This document shows, in pieces, positions 8,900 to 18,498 of a stretch of DNA of 64,000 bases. The stretch spans positions 85,851 to 149,850 of the forward strand of contig JAJEPU010000002.1 in the NCBI GenBank assembly GCA_020686985.1, in the 5' to 3' direction. Source of the stretch: Brotaphodocola catenula. Its GTDB lineage: Bacteria > Bacillota > Clostridia > Lachnospirales > Lachnospiraceae. The translations under genes were made by a program, and so were the position numbers. Under the pieces are notes generated by a model. The model worked only from the letters and a program-made list of their open reading frames with translations, was not told the origin of the DNA and made no database searches. Each line of letters opens with the position of its first letter. The stretch's first letter is position 1.

Positions 8900-9130
8900 A
8901 TGGAGAAAAAATCGTCCGAGGAAGCATTCGAGGAGTTGACCGTGGAACAGGCATTTTCACAGCTTGAACAGGTTTTGCAGAAGATGGAAGCTCCAGATAC
9001 ATCGCTGGAGGAGTCATTTGCCTTCTATGAGGAGGGAATTCGGCTTTTGAAGGGCTGTACGGAGAAATTGGATCGCGTGGAAAAACAGATGATTGTTCTT
9101 CGGGGAGGAATGGAAGATGGAAATGAATGA
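8900..9130 (+). CDS. xseB: Exodeoxyribonuclease VII small subunit
   Basis: A 76-residue subunit with the typical core VEQAFSQLEQVLQKME...LEESFAFYEEGIRLLKGCTEKLDRVEKQM, which wraps the XseA coiled arm. The ATG at 8900 is used: GGGAGG lies 4 nt upstream, and an upstream in-frame TTG at 8888 would overlap that site. The 3' end overlaps ispA by 14 nt, suggesting translational coupling. Confidence 0.93.
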   Translation: MEKKSSEEAFEELTVEQAFSQLEQVLQKMEAPDTSLEESFAFYEEGIRLLKGCTEKLDRVEKQMIVLRGGMEDGNE

Positions 9131-10022
9131 CAAAGAGATGCTAAAAGCAGAGCTTAAGAAGCGCACAGCTGAGGTAGAGGCAGTTGTGGAAGCGTTTCTT
9201 CCGGAAGAGACCGGGCATCAGAAAACGATTTTTGAGGCAATGAATTACAGTGTGCGCGCCGGTGGAAAGCGCCTGCGCCCGATGCTGATGGAGGAGACGT
9301 ATCGCCTTTTTGGCGGAAACGGAGAGGAGATTCGTTCATTTATGGCAGCAATGGAGATGATTCATACCTCCTCCCTGATTCATGACGATCTTCCATGTAT
9401 GGATAACGATACGCTCAGAAGAGGTCTTCCGACGACGTGGGTGAAATTTGGATACGACATGGCAGTTCTCGCCGGAGATGCCCTGCTGATCTATGCGATT
9501 GAGACGGCTTCAAAGGCATTTGAGAAGACAACCCGCCCGGATCTTGTCGGACGTGCGATCGGAATTCTTGCACAGAAGACCGGAATTTACGGAATGATTG
9601 GTGGTCAGGTGGTCGATGTCGAGCTGACCGGAAAGCCGATTCCACAGGAAAAACTGGATTTCATTTATCGCTTGAAGACAGGAGCTCTTCTCGAGGCATC
9701 GATGATGATCGGTGCTGTGCTTGCGGGAGCAGATGAGGAGGAGATCGCACTCACGGAGCAGATTGCGTCGGCAGTAGGTCTGGCATTCCAGATCCAGGAT
9801 GATATTCTGGATGTGACGAGCACGGCAGAACAGCTCGGAAAGCCAGTTCTCAGCGATGAGAAGAACAACAAGACGACGTATGTGACTCTTGTGGGAATTG
9901 AGCAGGCGCACAAGGATGTGCAGGAGATCTCGGAGCGTGCAGTACAGCTCCTTGAGAAACTGCCGGGTAAGAATCCATTCCTGGCAGGGTTGATTGAGAT
10001 GCTTGTCACGAGAGAAAAGTAA
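9117..10022 (+). CDS. ispA: Farnesyl/geranyl diphosphate synthase (polyprenyl synthetase)
   Basis: A 301-residue prenyltransferase that condenses isopentenyl diphosphate with allylic diphosphates, giving the C15 precursor for undecaprenyl lipid and other isoprenoids. The first Asp-rich motif is DDLPCMDND, preceded by HTSSLIHDD; the second is FQIQDDILDV. KRLRPML and GGQVVDVE are also conserved. The start at 9117 has GGAGG 8 nt upstream; the in-frame ATG at 9093 lies further into xseB. It stands directly before dxs, which makes the isoprenoid precursor, a common pairing. Confidence 0.94.
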   Translation: MEMNDKEMLKAELKKRTAEVEAVVEAFLPEETGHQKTIFEAMNYSVRAGGKRLRPMLMEETYRLFGGNGEEIRSFMAAMEMIHTSSLIHDDLPCMDNDTLRRGLPTTWVKFGYDMAVLAGDALLIYAIETASKAFEKTTRPDLVGRAIGILAQKTGIYGMIGGQVVDVELTGKPIPQEKLDFIYRLKTGALLEASMMIGAVLAGADEEEIALTEQIASAVGLAFQIQDDILDVTSTAEQLGKPVLSDEKNNKTTYVTLVGIEQAHKDVQEISERAVQLLEKLPGKNPFLAGLIEMLVTREK

Positions 10023-10065
10023 TTAAGAGGAATTAAGAGATGTACGGAAGGGCACAGGAAGAGTT

Positions 10066-11943
10066 ATGATTCTGGAACGGATAGAAGGACCATGGGATGT
10101 GAAAAAACTGACTCCTGAGCAGATGAAGACGCTCGCAGCAGAGATTCGCCAGTTTTTGATCGAGAAGATCAGCGTGACGGGCGGACATCTGGCGTCGAAT
10201 CTCGGAGTCGTGGAGCTGACCATTGCCCTGTATCGGGCTTTTGACCTGCCAAAGGATAAGGTAATCTGGGATGTGGGTCATCAGTCCTATACGCACAAGA
10301 TTCTGAGCGGACGCAAGGAGATGTTTGATGAACTGCGCCAGTACGGCGGAATGAGCGGATTTCCGAAACGTAAGGAGAGCCCGTATGATTCCTTTGATAC
10401 AGGACACAGTTCGACTTCGATCTCAGCGGGTTTAGGAATTGCTCAGGGCCGTGATCTTCTGGGGGAAAATTACTCGGTCGTCTCTGTGATCGGAGATGGG
10501 GCACTCACCGGAGGAATGGCTTATGAGGCGCTGAACAATGCGGCGCATTTGAACAAGAATTTTATTATTGTACTGAACGACAATAACATGTCGATCTCGG
10601 AGAATGTCGGAGGAATGTCAAAGTACTTGAGCGGACTTCGCTCGGGAACCAGATACAACCGATTGAAGAAGAGAGTGTCGAACACGCTTCTGAAGGTTCC
10701 GGTTGTCGGAGAGGGGCTTGTCGACAAGATCAGCCGGACAAAGAACAGCATCAAGCAGTTGATCATTCCGGGCATGCTCTTTGAGAATATGGGAATCACC
10801 TATCTCGGACCGGTCGATGGTCACGACATTCCCGAGATGACAAAGATTTTCAAGGAAGCAAAGAAGATGGACCACGCGGTTTTGGTTCATGTCCTGACGA
10901 AAAAGGGAAAGGGATATAAGCCGGCGGAGGAGAACCCATCGCGCTTTCATGGAGTTGAGCCATTTGATATCAAGACCGGAAAGGCGCTTCGCACGAAGCA
11001 GTTTCCGACGTACACAGATGTGTTTTCTAAGGAGCTGTGTCAGCTTGCCGAGAAGAATCCGAAAATTGTCGCTGTGACGGCGGCGATGCCGGACGGAACG
11101 GGACTCACGGCATTTCGGAAGGCGTATCCGAAGCGGTTTTTTGATGTGGGAATCGCGGAGCAGCATGCGGTGACCTCTGCGGCCGGAATGGCGGCAGCGG
11201 GATTAAAGCCTGTCGTCGCAGTCTATTCGTCATTTATGCAACGTGCATTTGACCAGATTCTTCATGATGTGTGCATTCAGGATCTGCCGGTTGTCTTTGC
11301 ACTTGACCGTGCAGGACTTGTCGGAAGCGACGGCGAGACGCATCAGGGAATCTTTGATCTGTCTTACCTGACCTGTATCCCGAATATGAGTGTGCTTGCC
11401 CCGAAGAATCTGTGGGAGCTTGAGCGGGATCTTCAGTTTGCGATGACGTATGACAGACCGATCGCAATCCGCTATCCGAGAGGACAGGCATACCGTGGAC
11501 TTGAGGAATTTGACTCGCCGATTGAATATGGAAAGGGCGAGATTCTGATGCAGGGCGAGGAGATCGCACTTCTCGCAGTCGGAAGTATGGTCAGCACCGC
11601 AGAGCACATCAGAAATAAGCTCGGCGGGGAGGGCTGGAACTGCACACTCGCAAACGGCAGATTCATCAAGCCGATTGATAAGGAGCTGGTCTGCAATCTT
11701 GCCGACCACCACAAACTGATCGTCACGCTTGAGGAAAATGTGCTTCAGGGTGGTTTCGGTCTTGATGTCACAGCTCTGGTTCATGAGTATGCTCCGAATG
11801 TGAAGGTGCTCAACATTGCGCTTCCGGACGCGTATGTGGAGCATGGAAATGTCTCCGTGCTCAGAGAAACCGTGAAGATTGACAGTGATTCGATTATCCG
11901 CACGATGCGCGATTTTTATCCGGTGCTTAAAGAAAAAGAATAG
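10066..11943 (+). CDS. dxs: 1-deoxy-D-xylulose-5-phosphate synthase
   Basis: A 625-residue thiamine-diphosphate enzyme that joins pyruvate and glyceraldehyde 3-phosphate in the first step of the non-mevalonate isoprenoid pathway. Markers are DVGHQSYTHKIL (about 68-79), the ThDP motif GDGALTGGMAYEALNNA with DNNMSIS, GHD(I)PEMT, and the transketolase pyrimidine-binding block GIAEQHAVTSAAGMA with LDRAGLVGSDGETHQG. Length is normal. It lies 43 nt after ispA and 80 nt before tlyA. The ribosome site is weak (GGAAGAG). Confidence 0.97.
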   Translation: MILERIEGPWDVKKLTPEQMKTLAAEIRQFLIEKISVTGGHLASNLGVVELTIALYRAFDLPKDKVIWDVGHQSYTHKILSGRKEMFDELRQYGGMSGFPKRKESPYDSFDTGHSSTSISAGLGIAQGRDLLGENYSVVSVIGDGALTGGMAYEALNNAAHLNKNFIIVLNDNNMSISENVGGMSKYLSGLRSGTRYNRLKKRVSNTLLKVPVVGEGLVDKISRTKNSIKQLIIPGMLFENMGITYLGPVDGHDIPEMTKIFKEAKKMDHAVLVHVLTKKGKGYKPAEENPSRFHGVEPFDIKTGKALRTKQFPTYTDVFSKELCQLAEKNPKIVAVTAAMPDGTGLTAFRKAYPKRFFDVGIAEQHAVTSAAGMAAAGLKPVVAVYSSFMQRAFDQILHDVCIQDLPVVFALDRAGLVGSDGETHQGIFDLSYLTCIPNMSVLAPKNLWELERDLQFAMTYDRPIAIRYPRGQAYRGLEEFDSPIEYGKGEILMQGEEIALLAVGSMVSTAEHIRNKLGGEGWNCTLANGRFIKPIDKELVCNLADHHKLIVTLEENVLQGGFGLDVTALVHEYAPNVKVLNIALPDAYVEHGNVSVLRETVKIDSDSIIRTMRDFYPVLKEKE

Positions 11944-12023
11944 ACAAGTATAATACAGAAGCGTAAATCATATAGAACAGAAAAACAGAATGGTGAAATA
12001 GAACAGAGAGGAACAAGATAGAG

Positions 12024-12833
12024 ATGAAAGAGAGACTCGACGTAATGCTTGTAAACCGGGGACTTGCAACTTCCCGGGAGAAGGCAAAGGCGATTATCAT
12101 GTCCGGGATTGTCTATGTGGATGGACAGAAGGAAGATAAAGCCGGATCGATGTTTGAAGAGAAGGTAAATGTGGAGGTGCGCGGAACAACGCTGAAGTAT
12201 GTCAGCCGTGGTGGTCTGAAACTGGAGAAGGCAATGACGCATTTCGGCGTTCAGCCACAGGGAAAGGTCTGCATGGATGTGGGATCTTCGACGGGTGGAT
12301 TTACGGACTGCATGCTTCAGAACGGCGCAGTCAAGGTCTATGCGGTTGATGTCGGACATGGACAGCTCGACTGGAAGCTCCGCAACGATCCACGTGTTGT
12401 CTGCATGGAGAAGACAAACATCCGCTATGTGACTCCGGACGATATCGAGGACAAGATTGGTCTCTCCTCGATCGATGTTTCCTTCATCTCTCTGACAAAG
12501 GTTCTCGGACCGGTCAAGGCACTTCTCACAGATGATGGACAGGTTGTCTGTCTGATTAAACCGCAGTTTGAGGCAGGACGTGAGAAAGTCGGAAAGAAGG
12601 GGGTTGTCCGTGAGAAGAATACCCATCTTGAGGTAATCCGCAAGGTTATGGAGTTTGCTTCTGAGATCGGATTTGAGATTCTGAATCTGGAGTTTTCTCC
12701 GATCAAGGGACCGGAGGGAAATATCGAGTACCTTCTGCATTTGCAGAATCACACGGACGGACAGATCCGCGGAGAATTCCCGGTTGATGAGGAGGCAGTG
12801 GTAGAGTCGGCACATCAGACACTCGACAAATAA
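12024..12833 (+). CDS. tlyA: TlyA-family rRNA 2'-O-methyltransferase
   Basis: A 269-residue protein with an N-terminal S4 RNA-binding domain (MKERLDVMLVNRGLATSREKAKAIIMSG) and an FtsJ-like Rossmann methyltransferase domain (CMDVGSSTGGFTDCMLQNGA, about 87-106). TlyA enzymes methylate ribose 2'-OH groups in 16S and 23S rRNA; the older hemolysin label is probably misleading. The placement between dxs and nadK is standard in Firmicutes. Confidence 0.93.
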   Translation: MKERLDVMLVNRGLATSREKAKAIIMSGIVYVDGQKEDKAGSMFEEKVNVEVRGTTLKYVSRGGLKLEKAMTHFGVQPQGKVCMDVGSSTGGFTDCMLQNGAVKVYAVDVGHGQLDWKLRNDPRVVCMEKTNIRYVTPDDIEDKIGLSSIDVSFISLTKVLGPVKALLTDDGQVVCLIKPQFEAGREKVGKKGVVREKNTHLEVIRKVMEFASEIGFEILNLEFSPIKGPEGNIEYLLHLQNHTDGQIRGEFPVDEEAVVESAHQTLDK

Positions 12834-12875
12834 AAATGCGTGAAAGCGCAGAAGAGCAGGAGAAAGTAGGCAGGA

Positions 12876-13739
12876 ATGAAGCATTTTTACTTGATCGCAA
12901 ATCCCACCAAGGAAGGGGCGGTGGAGACCGCAATCCAAATTCGCGACTATCTGATCTCACGAGGTGCAACCTGCACCGGAGGCGTGGAGGAGGATCCGGA
13001 GAAGTCCGGAAAAAAACACCGGAATGGCTACACCGATCCGAAAGATGTGCCTGAGGAGACGGAGTGCGTGATTACGCTTGGAGGGGATGGAACGCTGATT
13101 CAGGCATCGCGGGATCTTGTTGCGCGCCAACTTCCTCTGATTGGAATCAATCTCGGCAACCTCGGTTATCTGACTCAGGTTTCGAGAGGAGAGGACATTC
13201 GTCCGATGCTTGAGGCCCTTCTCAACGATAATTATACGCTGGAGAACCGAATGATGCTTGAGGGGCGGGTGACCGGGAAGGATGGAATTCGCACCGGAGT
13301 CGCACTCAATGACATTGTTCTCGCACGAAAAAATGTGCTTCAAATGTTGAAATTCCGCGTCTTTTTAAACGGCGAGTATCTGAATGAATATCTCGCGGAC
13401 GGCATGATCGCCGCGACACCGACCGGTTCCACGGCATACAATCTCTCGGCCGGAGGACCTGTTGTGACGCCGGGGACAGAGCTGATTGTCCTGACTCCGA
13501 TCTGCCCGCATACGCTCGGAGCACAGAGCATTGTCCTCTCCTCGGAGGATCGGATCGAGATTCATCTGATGGAGTACCGCGACAAGGAGCAGACGGCTGT
13601 TTTTGATGGAGATCAGGTTGTGGATTTAAGGCCGGGAGATACGCTGGAAATTTTCCGTTCCCGCAACCACACGGTGCTGATTAAGTTGAAGAACATCTCA
13701 TTTTTGGAGACACTGAGAAATAAGATGGATCGGGTGTGA
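12876..13739 (+). CDS. nadK: NAD kinase
   Basis: A 287-residue kinase that makes NADP from NAD. The GGDGT motif is in VITLGGDGTLIQASRDL (about 67-83), followed by GINLGNLGYLTQV and the NAD-site block DGMIAATPTGSTAYNLSAGGPVV. Length is typical. Positioned between tlyA and argR, as in other Clostridia. Confidence 0.96.
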   Translation: MKHFYLIANPTKEGAVETAIQIRDYLISRGATCTGGVEEDPEKSGKKHRNGYTDPKDVPEETECVITLGGDGTLIQASRDLVARQLPLIGINLGNLGYLTQVSRGEDIRPMLEALLNDNYTLENRMMLEGRVTGKDGIRTGVALNDIVLARKNVLQMLKFRVFLNGEYLNEYLADGMIAATPTGSTAYNLSAGGPVVTPGTELIVLTPICPHTLGAQSIVLSSEDRIEIHLMEYRDKEQTAVFDGDQVVDLRPGDTLEIFRSRNHTVLIKLKNISFLETLRNKMDRV

Positions 13740-13806
13740 GTGTAATTTTGAAATCTGAGAAGATTCAGAAACTGGAATATTTTTAGACATTTTCTGGAGG
13801 GGAAAA

Positions 13807-14259
13807 ATGAAACTGGAACGTCACAGCAAGATTGTGGAATTGATTGGAAAATATGAGATTGAGACGCAGGAGGAGCTTGCACAGAAGCTGCAGGAATCCG
13901 GGTATCGCGTGACGCAGGCGACGGTCTCGAGAGATATTCGGGAACTTCGGTTGACAAAGGTTCCGTCGGAGAGCGGACGTCAGCGCTATGTGGTGATGCA
14001 GAATCCGTCGACGACCTTCAGCGACAAGTATATCCGGATTTTGAAGGATGGGTATGTGTCGATGGATATGGCCCAGAATATTCTGGTAATCAAGACGGTG
14101 TCCGGCATGGCGATGGCAGTCGCAGCGGCTCTCGATGCGATTCATTTTCATGAGATCGTCGGCTGTATTGCCGGGGATGATACGATCATGTGTGCGGTCC
14201 GCAGTGTGGACGACACGATTCTTGTGATGGATAAGATCAAGAAACTTGTAGCAGAATAG
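13807..14259 (+). CDS. argR: Arginine repressor ArgR/AhrC
   Basis: A 150-residue hexameric regulator. The N-terminal winged helix contains QATVSRDIRELRLTKV (about 38-53) and the C-terminal arginine-binding and oligomerization domain contains GCIAGDDTIMCAVRS. It represses arginine synthesis and activates catabolism when bound to arginine. The start follows a CTGGAGGGG site. It sits before recN, a conserved Firmicutes arrangement with no clear functional link. Confidence 0.95.
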   Translation: MKLERHSKIVELIGKYEIETQEELAQKLQESGYRVTQATVSRDIRELRLTKVPSESGRQRYVVMQNPSTTFSDKYIRILKDGYVSMDMAQNILVIKTVSGMAMAVAAALDAIHFHEIVGCIAGDDTIMCAVRSVDDTILVMDKIKKLVAE

Positions 14260-14295
14260 ATAGCGGAATAAATAGCAGAATAAGGGGGACACAGG

Positions 14296-15972
14296 ATGCT
14301 TCTGGAACTGCATGTGAAAAACCTTGCGCTGATTGAGCAGGCGGATGTGGAGTTCGGAGACGGACTGAACATTCTGACCGGTGAGACCGGAGCGGGAAAG
14401 TCGATTATCATTGGGTCAGTTAATCTGGCCCTTGGGCAGAAAGCGCCGAAGGAGATGATTCGCAGTGGCAGTGATTATGCCTATGTGGAACTGATTTTTT
14501 CGGTCGAGGAAGAAAAGAGGGAGCTTCTTGAACGGATGGATGTCTATCCGGACGACGACGGCACCCTGATTATTACAAGAAAGATTATGCCGACGCGCAG
14601 TGTCAGCAAGATCAATGATGAGACGGTGACAGTTACAAAGCTCAAGGAGGTTACCGGACTTCTGATTGATATTCATGGTCAGCACGAGCATCAGTCTCTG
14701 CTTCACGCATCGAAACATCTGGAAATTCTGGATACTTACGCCAAATCACAGATCAGTCCAATTAAAGAAAAAACAGTGAGCTTGTACAAAGAGTATGGGA
14801 TGTGGAAGGTGCGCCTTGAGGAACTGTCCGGGGATGAGGAGAGCAGACGCAGAGAGTATGATTTCCTCCGGTTTGAGGTGGATGAGATAGAGCAGGCGGG
14901 ACTTAAGGATGGCGAGGAGGAGGAGCTGACAGAGCGTTATCGCTTTTATTCCAACAGCCGAAAGATCGCGGAGAGCCTTTCTGACGCCTATGAGGCAGTG
15001 AATTCTGAGATGGTTGGGCGCGCAATCCACGAGGTCGGTGAGGTTGTGGACTACGACCAGACGCTCAAGCCGATTCAGGATCAGCTCTATGATGCAGAGT
15101 CTCTGCTTGATGACGTGCACCATGCGATCGGAAGTTATCTCGAGGATATTTCCTTTAATGAGGAGGAGATGAGACAGATTGAGGAGCGCCTTGATCTGAT
15201 TCACAATCTTCAGGCAAAGTACGGAAGCACGGTCGCAGAGATCTCCCGGACTCTTGAGGAGAAGCAGAAGCGTCTCGAGGAGTTAGAGCACTTTGATGAT
15301 TACCGCAGAGAAGCGGAGACGGGACTGAAAAAAGCGGAGAAACAGCTTGAGACTGCGTGTGAGGAGCTCTCAGAGGCGAGAAAGAAGGCATCGGTGGTTC
15401 TGACAGAGAAGATTCGAGAGAGACTTCTCGATCTGAATTTCCTCGATGTAAAATTCTCGATGAGTTTTTCACGCCTCTCCCATTACACTGCGAATGGTTT
15501 TGATGAGGCAGAGTTTGTGATCTCGACGAACCCCGGAGAGCCGGAGCGCTCACTCGGACTTGTCGCCTCGGGCGGTGAGCTCTCGCGAATTATGCTCGCA
15601 ATCAAGACGGTGCTTGCAGATACGGATGAGATTCCGACGCTGATCTTTGATGAGATTGATACGGGAATCAGTGGACGCACGGCGCAGAAAGTCTCAGAAC
15701 AGCTCGCGATCATCTCAAAGAATCATCAGGTAATCTGTATCACCCATCTTCCACAGATTGCGTCGATGGCGGATGAGCATTTTGAGATTGCAAAGTCCGC
15801 GAAGGATGGAAAGACACGAACCGTCATCCATGAGCTCGATGAGACGCAGATGATTGCGGAGCTTGCGCGTCTTCTCGGTGGTGTCGAGATCACCGGAGCG
15901 GTGCTTGAGAACGCAAAGGAGATGAAACGTCTTGCTCAGAAGACGAGGGAGGAGAAACGTCGCACGTTCTAA
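14296..15972 (+). CDS. recN: DNA repair protein RecN
   Basis: A 558-residue SMC-like ATPase for double-strand break repair. It has an N-terminal Walker A GETGAGKS (about 29-36), a central coiled-coil with charged heptads (about 150-370), an ABC-type signature ASGGELSRIMLAI and Walker B TLIFDEIDTGISG near the C-terminus. Full length for the family. Last gene of the nusB operon, convergent with spoIVB after 47 nt. Confidence 0.97.
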   Translation: MLLELHVKNLALIEQADVEFGDGLNILTGETGAGKSIIIGSVNLALGQKAPKEMIRSGSDYAYVELIFSVEEEKRELLERMDVYPDDDGTLIITRKIMPTRSVSKINDETVTVTKLKEVTGLLIDIHGQHEHQSLLHASKHLEILDTYAKSQISPIKEKTVSLYKEYGMWKVRLEELSGDEESRRREYDFLRFEVDEIEQAGLKDGEEEELTERYRFYSNSRKIAESLSDAYEAVNSEMVGRAIHEVGEVVDYDQTLKPIQDQLYDAESLLDDVHHAIGSYLEDISFNEEEMRQIEERLDLIHNLQAKYGSTVAEISRTLEEKQKRLEELEHFDDYRREAETGLKKAEKQLETACEELSEARKKASVVLTEKIRERLLDLNFLDVKFSMSFSRLSHYTANGFDEAEFVISTNPGEPERSLGLVASGGELSRIMLAIKTVLADTDEIPTLIFDEIDTGISGRTAQKVSEQLAIISKNHQVICITHLPQIASMADEHFEIAKSAKDGKTRTVIHELDETQMIAELARLLGGVEITGAVLENAKEMKRLAQKTREEKRRTF

Positions 15973-15974
15973 TT

Positions 15975-15997
15975 CAAGTCGATCAAGTTGACGCTTG
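15975..15997 (+). repeat. Short palindromic element containing CAAGTCGAT (copy 1)
   Basis: CAAGTCGAT directly follows the recN stop and continues into AAGTTGACGCTTG. The same 9-mer occurs at the 41166 and 51489 elements, all between genes and able to form short hairpins. No U-tract follows, so it is not a standard terminator. Confidence 0.35.
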
Positions 15998-16019
15998 CGG
16001 AGATTTGTTTTCTGAGTTT

Positions 16020-17402
16020 TTATTGGGAGCCGGAATCATCGGCTTCCAGCATTGTTTCGATAAATATTCCATATCCTCTTGTTGAATCTTGAACGAAGAC
16101 ATGAGTGACTGCTCCGATCAGCTTGCCGTTCTGGATGATCGGGCTTCCGCTCATGCCCTGCACGATTCCGCCGGTCAGCTTTAAAAGTTCCGGATCGGTG
16201 ATGTGAATGACCATACTCTTATTTTTCTGGAGCGGCTTCAGCTCAATTTTCTGAATTTCAATCTCATAATCCCGGATCTGACCGGAGACATTGCTTCTAA
16301 GCAGGGCAGGACCCTTCTCAATATCCTGGCAATAGCCGACGGGAATTGCACTCGAGAGCGTACGGGAGCGCAGAGCTTCATTGGCATTGCCGAAGATTCC
16401 AGTCTCTGTGTTCGCGTGGATTTCTCCGAGAAGACAGCCGGGACCATAGTAGATCACGCCTGCCATGATGCCGGGATTTCCGATACTGCCTTTTTCAATT
16501 CCAAGAATCTCTGTCTCATAGAGGGAGCCTTCATGGCTTTCCATCAAATGTCCGGTATCGGAGTCGCTGATGCCATGACCGAGAGCGCCGAAGCTGCCGT
16601 TTGGCTCAAGGTAGGTCATCGTGCCGATTCCCTGTGTGTCGTCGCGAACCCAGGCGCCGAGCATGCAGGTGCCATCGGAGGTTCGCACCGGACGTACGGA
16701 GACCTCAAGCTCCTTATCGTCACGCCGGATTTTTAGGAAAACGTTTTCTGCGCCTCCGACATGGCGAAGTTCAGTGATCAGGGCTTCCTTGCTTGTCAGG
16801 GGATGGCCGTTGATTGCTTCGATGTAGTCGCCGGATTCGAGGATGCCGAGAGCCGGTTCGATTTCTTTTCCGGTTTCGTCCGTGACGGTTCCGGTTCCGA
16901 CGACGAGGATGCCGTCTGATTTGAGATAGATTCCGATTGGGAATCCGCAGGGGATCGCATAGCGCTGTTCAATGACGTTGAGTTGGATGTTTTTGAGGCG
17001 GATTGCACCGAAAAGTTTTAAGCCGAGCTGGTAGGTCCCTGATTTTGTCGCGGAGAGCGAGAGCGGGGAGTCGCTGGAAATTCGCACGGAATTTTCCGGA
17101 ATATTGGAGGCATTTCGCAGGGAAACTTCGGAGGTGTCATCGAGAAGCGTTACCTCGAGCGGAAGCCCGCCGAATGAAAAGAAGCCGGTTTCGTTTCGCG
17201 TGAGACTGACGCGGTCGGGGATCTGGCGGTCGAAGGTGTACCAGATGAAGCCGATCGAGAAGAGAAGGCTGATCCAGAAGGTGCGGAAGAGAAGGTGGCG
17301 GAAGCGGGGGTTCGCTTTGCAGAGTTTTTGCGATGGCTGGCAATGAGGGCTTTTGATATTTTGAGTATTGTGGGTGTCAGGGGTGGATTTTTCTGAATTC
17401 AT
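16020..17402 (-). CDS. spoIVB: SpoIVB-like serine peptidase (S55)
   Basis: A 460-residue protein with a basic N-terminus, one membrane segment at about 40-58 (FWISLLFSIGFIWYTF), a PDZ domain (GILESGDYIEAINGHPL, about 186-202) and a C-terminal S55 peptidase domain. The catalytic histidine is in GALGHGISD and the serine in GMSGSPIIQNG, both intact. SpoIVB is secreted from the forespore to trigger pro-sigma-K processing. spo0A, which often follows spoIVB, is absent here, and the gene is inverted relative to recN, whereas recN-spoIVB-spo0A is usually collinear. It therefore appears locally rearranged but not decayed. Confidence 0.92.
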   Translation of the reverse strand: MNSEKSTPDTHNTQNIKSPHCQPSQKLCKANPRFRHLLFRTFWISLLFSIGFIWYTFDRQIPDRVSLTRNETGFFSFGGLPLEVTLLDDTSEVSLRNASNIPENSVRISSDSPLSLSATKSGTYQLGLKLFGAIRLKNIQLNVIEQRYAIPCGFPIGIYLKSDGILVVGTGTVTDETGKEIEPALGILESGDYIEAINGHPLTSKEALITELRHVGGAENVFLKIRRDDKELEVSVRPVRTSDGTCMLGAWVRDDTQGIGTMTYLEPNGSFGALGHGISDSDTGHLMESHEGSLYETEILGIEKGSIGNPGIMAGVIYYGPGCLLGEIHANTETGIFGNANEALRSRTLSSAIPVGYCQDIEKGPALLRSNVSGQIRDYEIEIQKIELKPLQKNKSMVIHITDPELLKLTGGIVQGMSGSPIIQNGKLIGAVTHVFVQDSTRGYGIFIETMLEADDSGSQ

Positions 17403-17614
17403 TTTGGTTGTTCCTCCTCAATTTTTCAGATGTGCGTTTGAATGGAATCGTGTGTCCGTGAGTTTTCTGATCTTAGTATGTGAAAGATTGGAGGATTCAC
17501 ACTGTCAGTTTTTTGGTTTCGCGCCAAATTTATGTTTGCATGTACTTTCCCGCCTTTCGTCGCTGAATATCGATTTGGGTAAGATTATTTTTATATGGAA
17601 TTTGTAAAAATAGA

Positions 17615-18382
17615 TTAGTGTTCGGTCTGTAAATTTCCCCATACATCATTAAAATATCCGGCGAATTCGGGGGCGTTTCGGCGTTTGAGCGGAGTGTCGG
17701 CTTCTGGAGAAAAATGAATCGAGAGAGAAGCCTTAATTGTGCCGGGGCGGGGAGTGAGAATCAGGATTCGATCGGCAATGCTGATGGCTTCAGCGAGATC
17801 ATGAGTGATTAAGAGGGCGGTCTTTCCGGCTGATCGCAAAATTGCGCTGATGTCGTCACAGACAGAAAGGCGGGTCTGGTAGTCAAGGGCGGAAAATGGC
17901 TCATCGAGGAGCAAAAGATCCGGTTTCAGGGCGAGAGTGCGAATCAGTGCCGCGCGTTGGCGCATTCCGCCGGATAGCTCTGACGGATGGGCGGATTCAA
18001 AATCGGCAAGTCCATAGGTGTCGAGCATTTTTCTGAGTTCTCTCATCGTCTCGGAGGTTTTTTGTTTGCGGATTTCAAGTCCGAGGGCAACGTTGTCGAG
18101 GATTGTGCGCCATTCAAGCAGATGATCCCGTTGAAGCATATATCCGATTCGGATGTCGGGACCGGTAATGGGACTTCCTTTTAAGAGGATTTTTCCTTCC
18201 TCCGGAAATAGAAGACCGGAAATCAGGGAAAGAAGGGTGGACTTTCCACAGCCGGATGGTCCAACGATTGCGACAAATTCCCCTGTATTGATTTGAAAAG
18301 AAATGTTTGAGAGCGCTAATGTTGCGCCGTCCATGCTGTGATAGGAATAGCTGAGATTTTGAACATCAAGGATAGGAATCAT
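17615..18382 (-). CDS. ABC transporter ATP-binding protein, nitrate/sulfonate/taurine type
   Basis: A 255-residue ATPase. Walker A is GPSGCGKST (about 39-47), the Q-loop region is GYMLQRDHLLEW, the signature is LSGGMRQRAALIRT, Walker B is LLLLDEPFSALD and the switch His is in LLITHDLAEA. These match the SsuB/TauB/ThiZ group. No permease or binding protein lies beside it, so it is an orphan in this window: upstream is the rimP promoter region and downstream is spoIVB. Substrate is unknown. Confidence 0.9.
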   Translation of the reverse strand: MIPILDVQNLSYSYHSMDGATLALSNISFQINTGEFVAIVGPSGCGKSTLLSLISGLLFPEEGKILLKGSPITGPDIRIGYMLQRDHLLEWRTILDNVALGLEIRKQKTSETMRELRKMLDTYGLADFESAHPSELSGGMRQRAALIRTLALKPDLLLLDEPFSALDYQTRLSVCDDISAILRSAGKTALLITHDLAEAISIADRILILTPRPGTIKASLSIHFSPEADTPLKRRNAPEFAGYFNDVWGNLQTEH

Positions 18383-18440
18383 GATCTTTCACCAATCTGA
18401 TATATACGGTAAGATATGCAGAAAATTTGGTATTTGACCC

Positions 18441-18469
18441 TTGCAATTCTAAACAAGGGGTGTTACAAT
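18441..18469 (+). promoter_or_regulatory. Promoter of the rimP-nusA-infB operon
   Basis: TTGCAA (18441-18446), a 17-bp spacer and TACAAT (18464-18469) with a TG extended -10. This implies a leader of about 170 nt before rimP, holding the hairpin at 18499. Confidence 0.7.
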
Positions 18470-18498
18470 ACAAATGATAACATGATGAACTGACGTTG

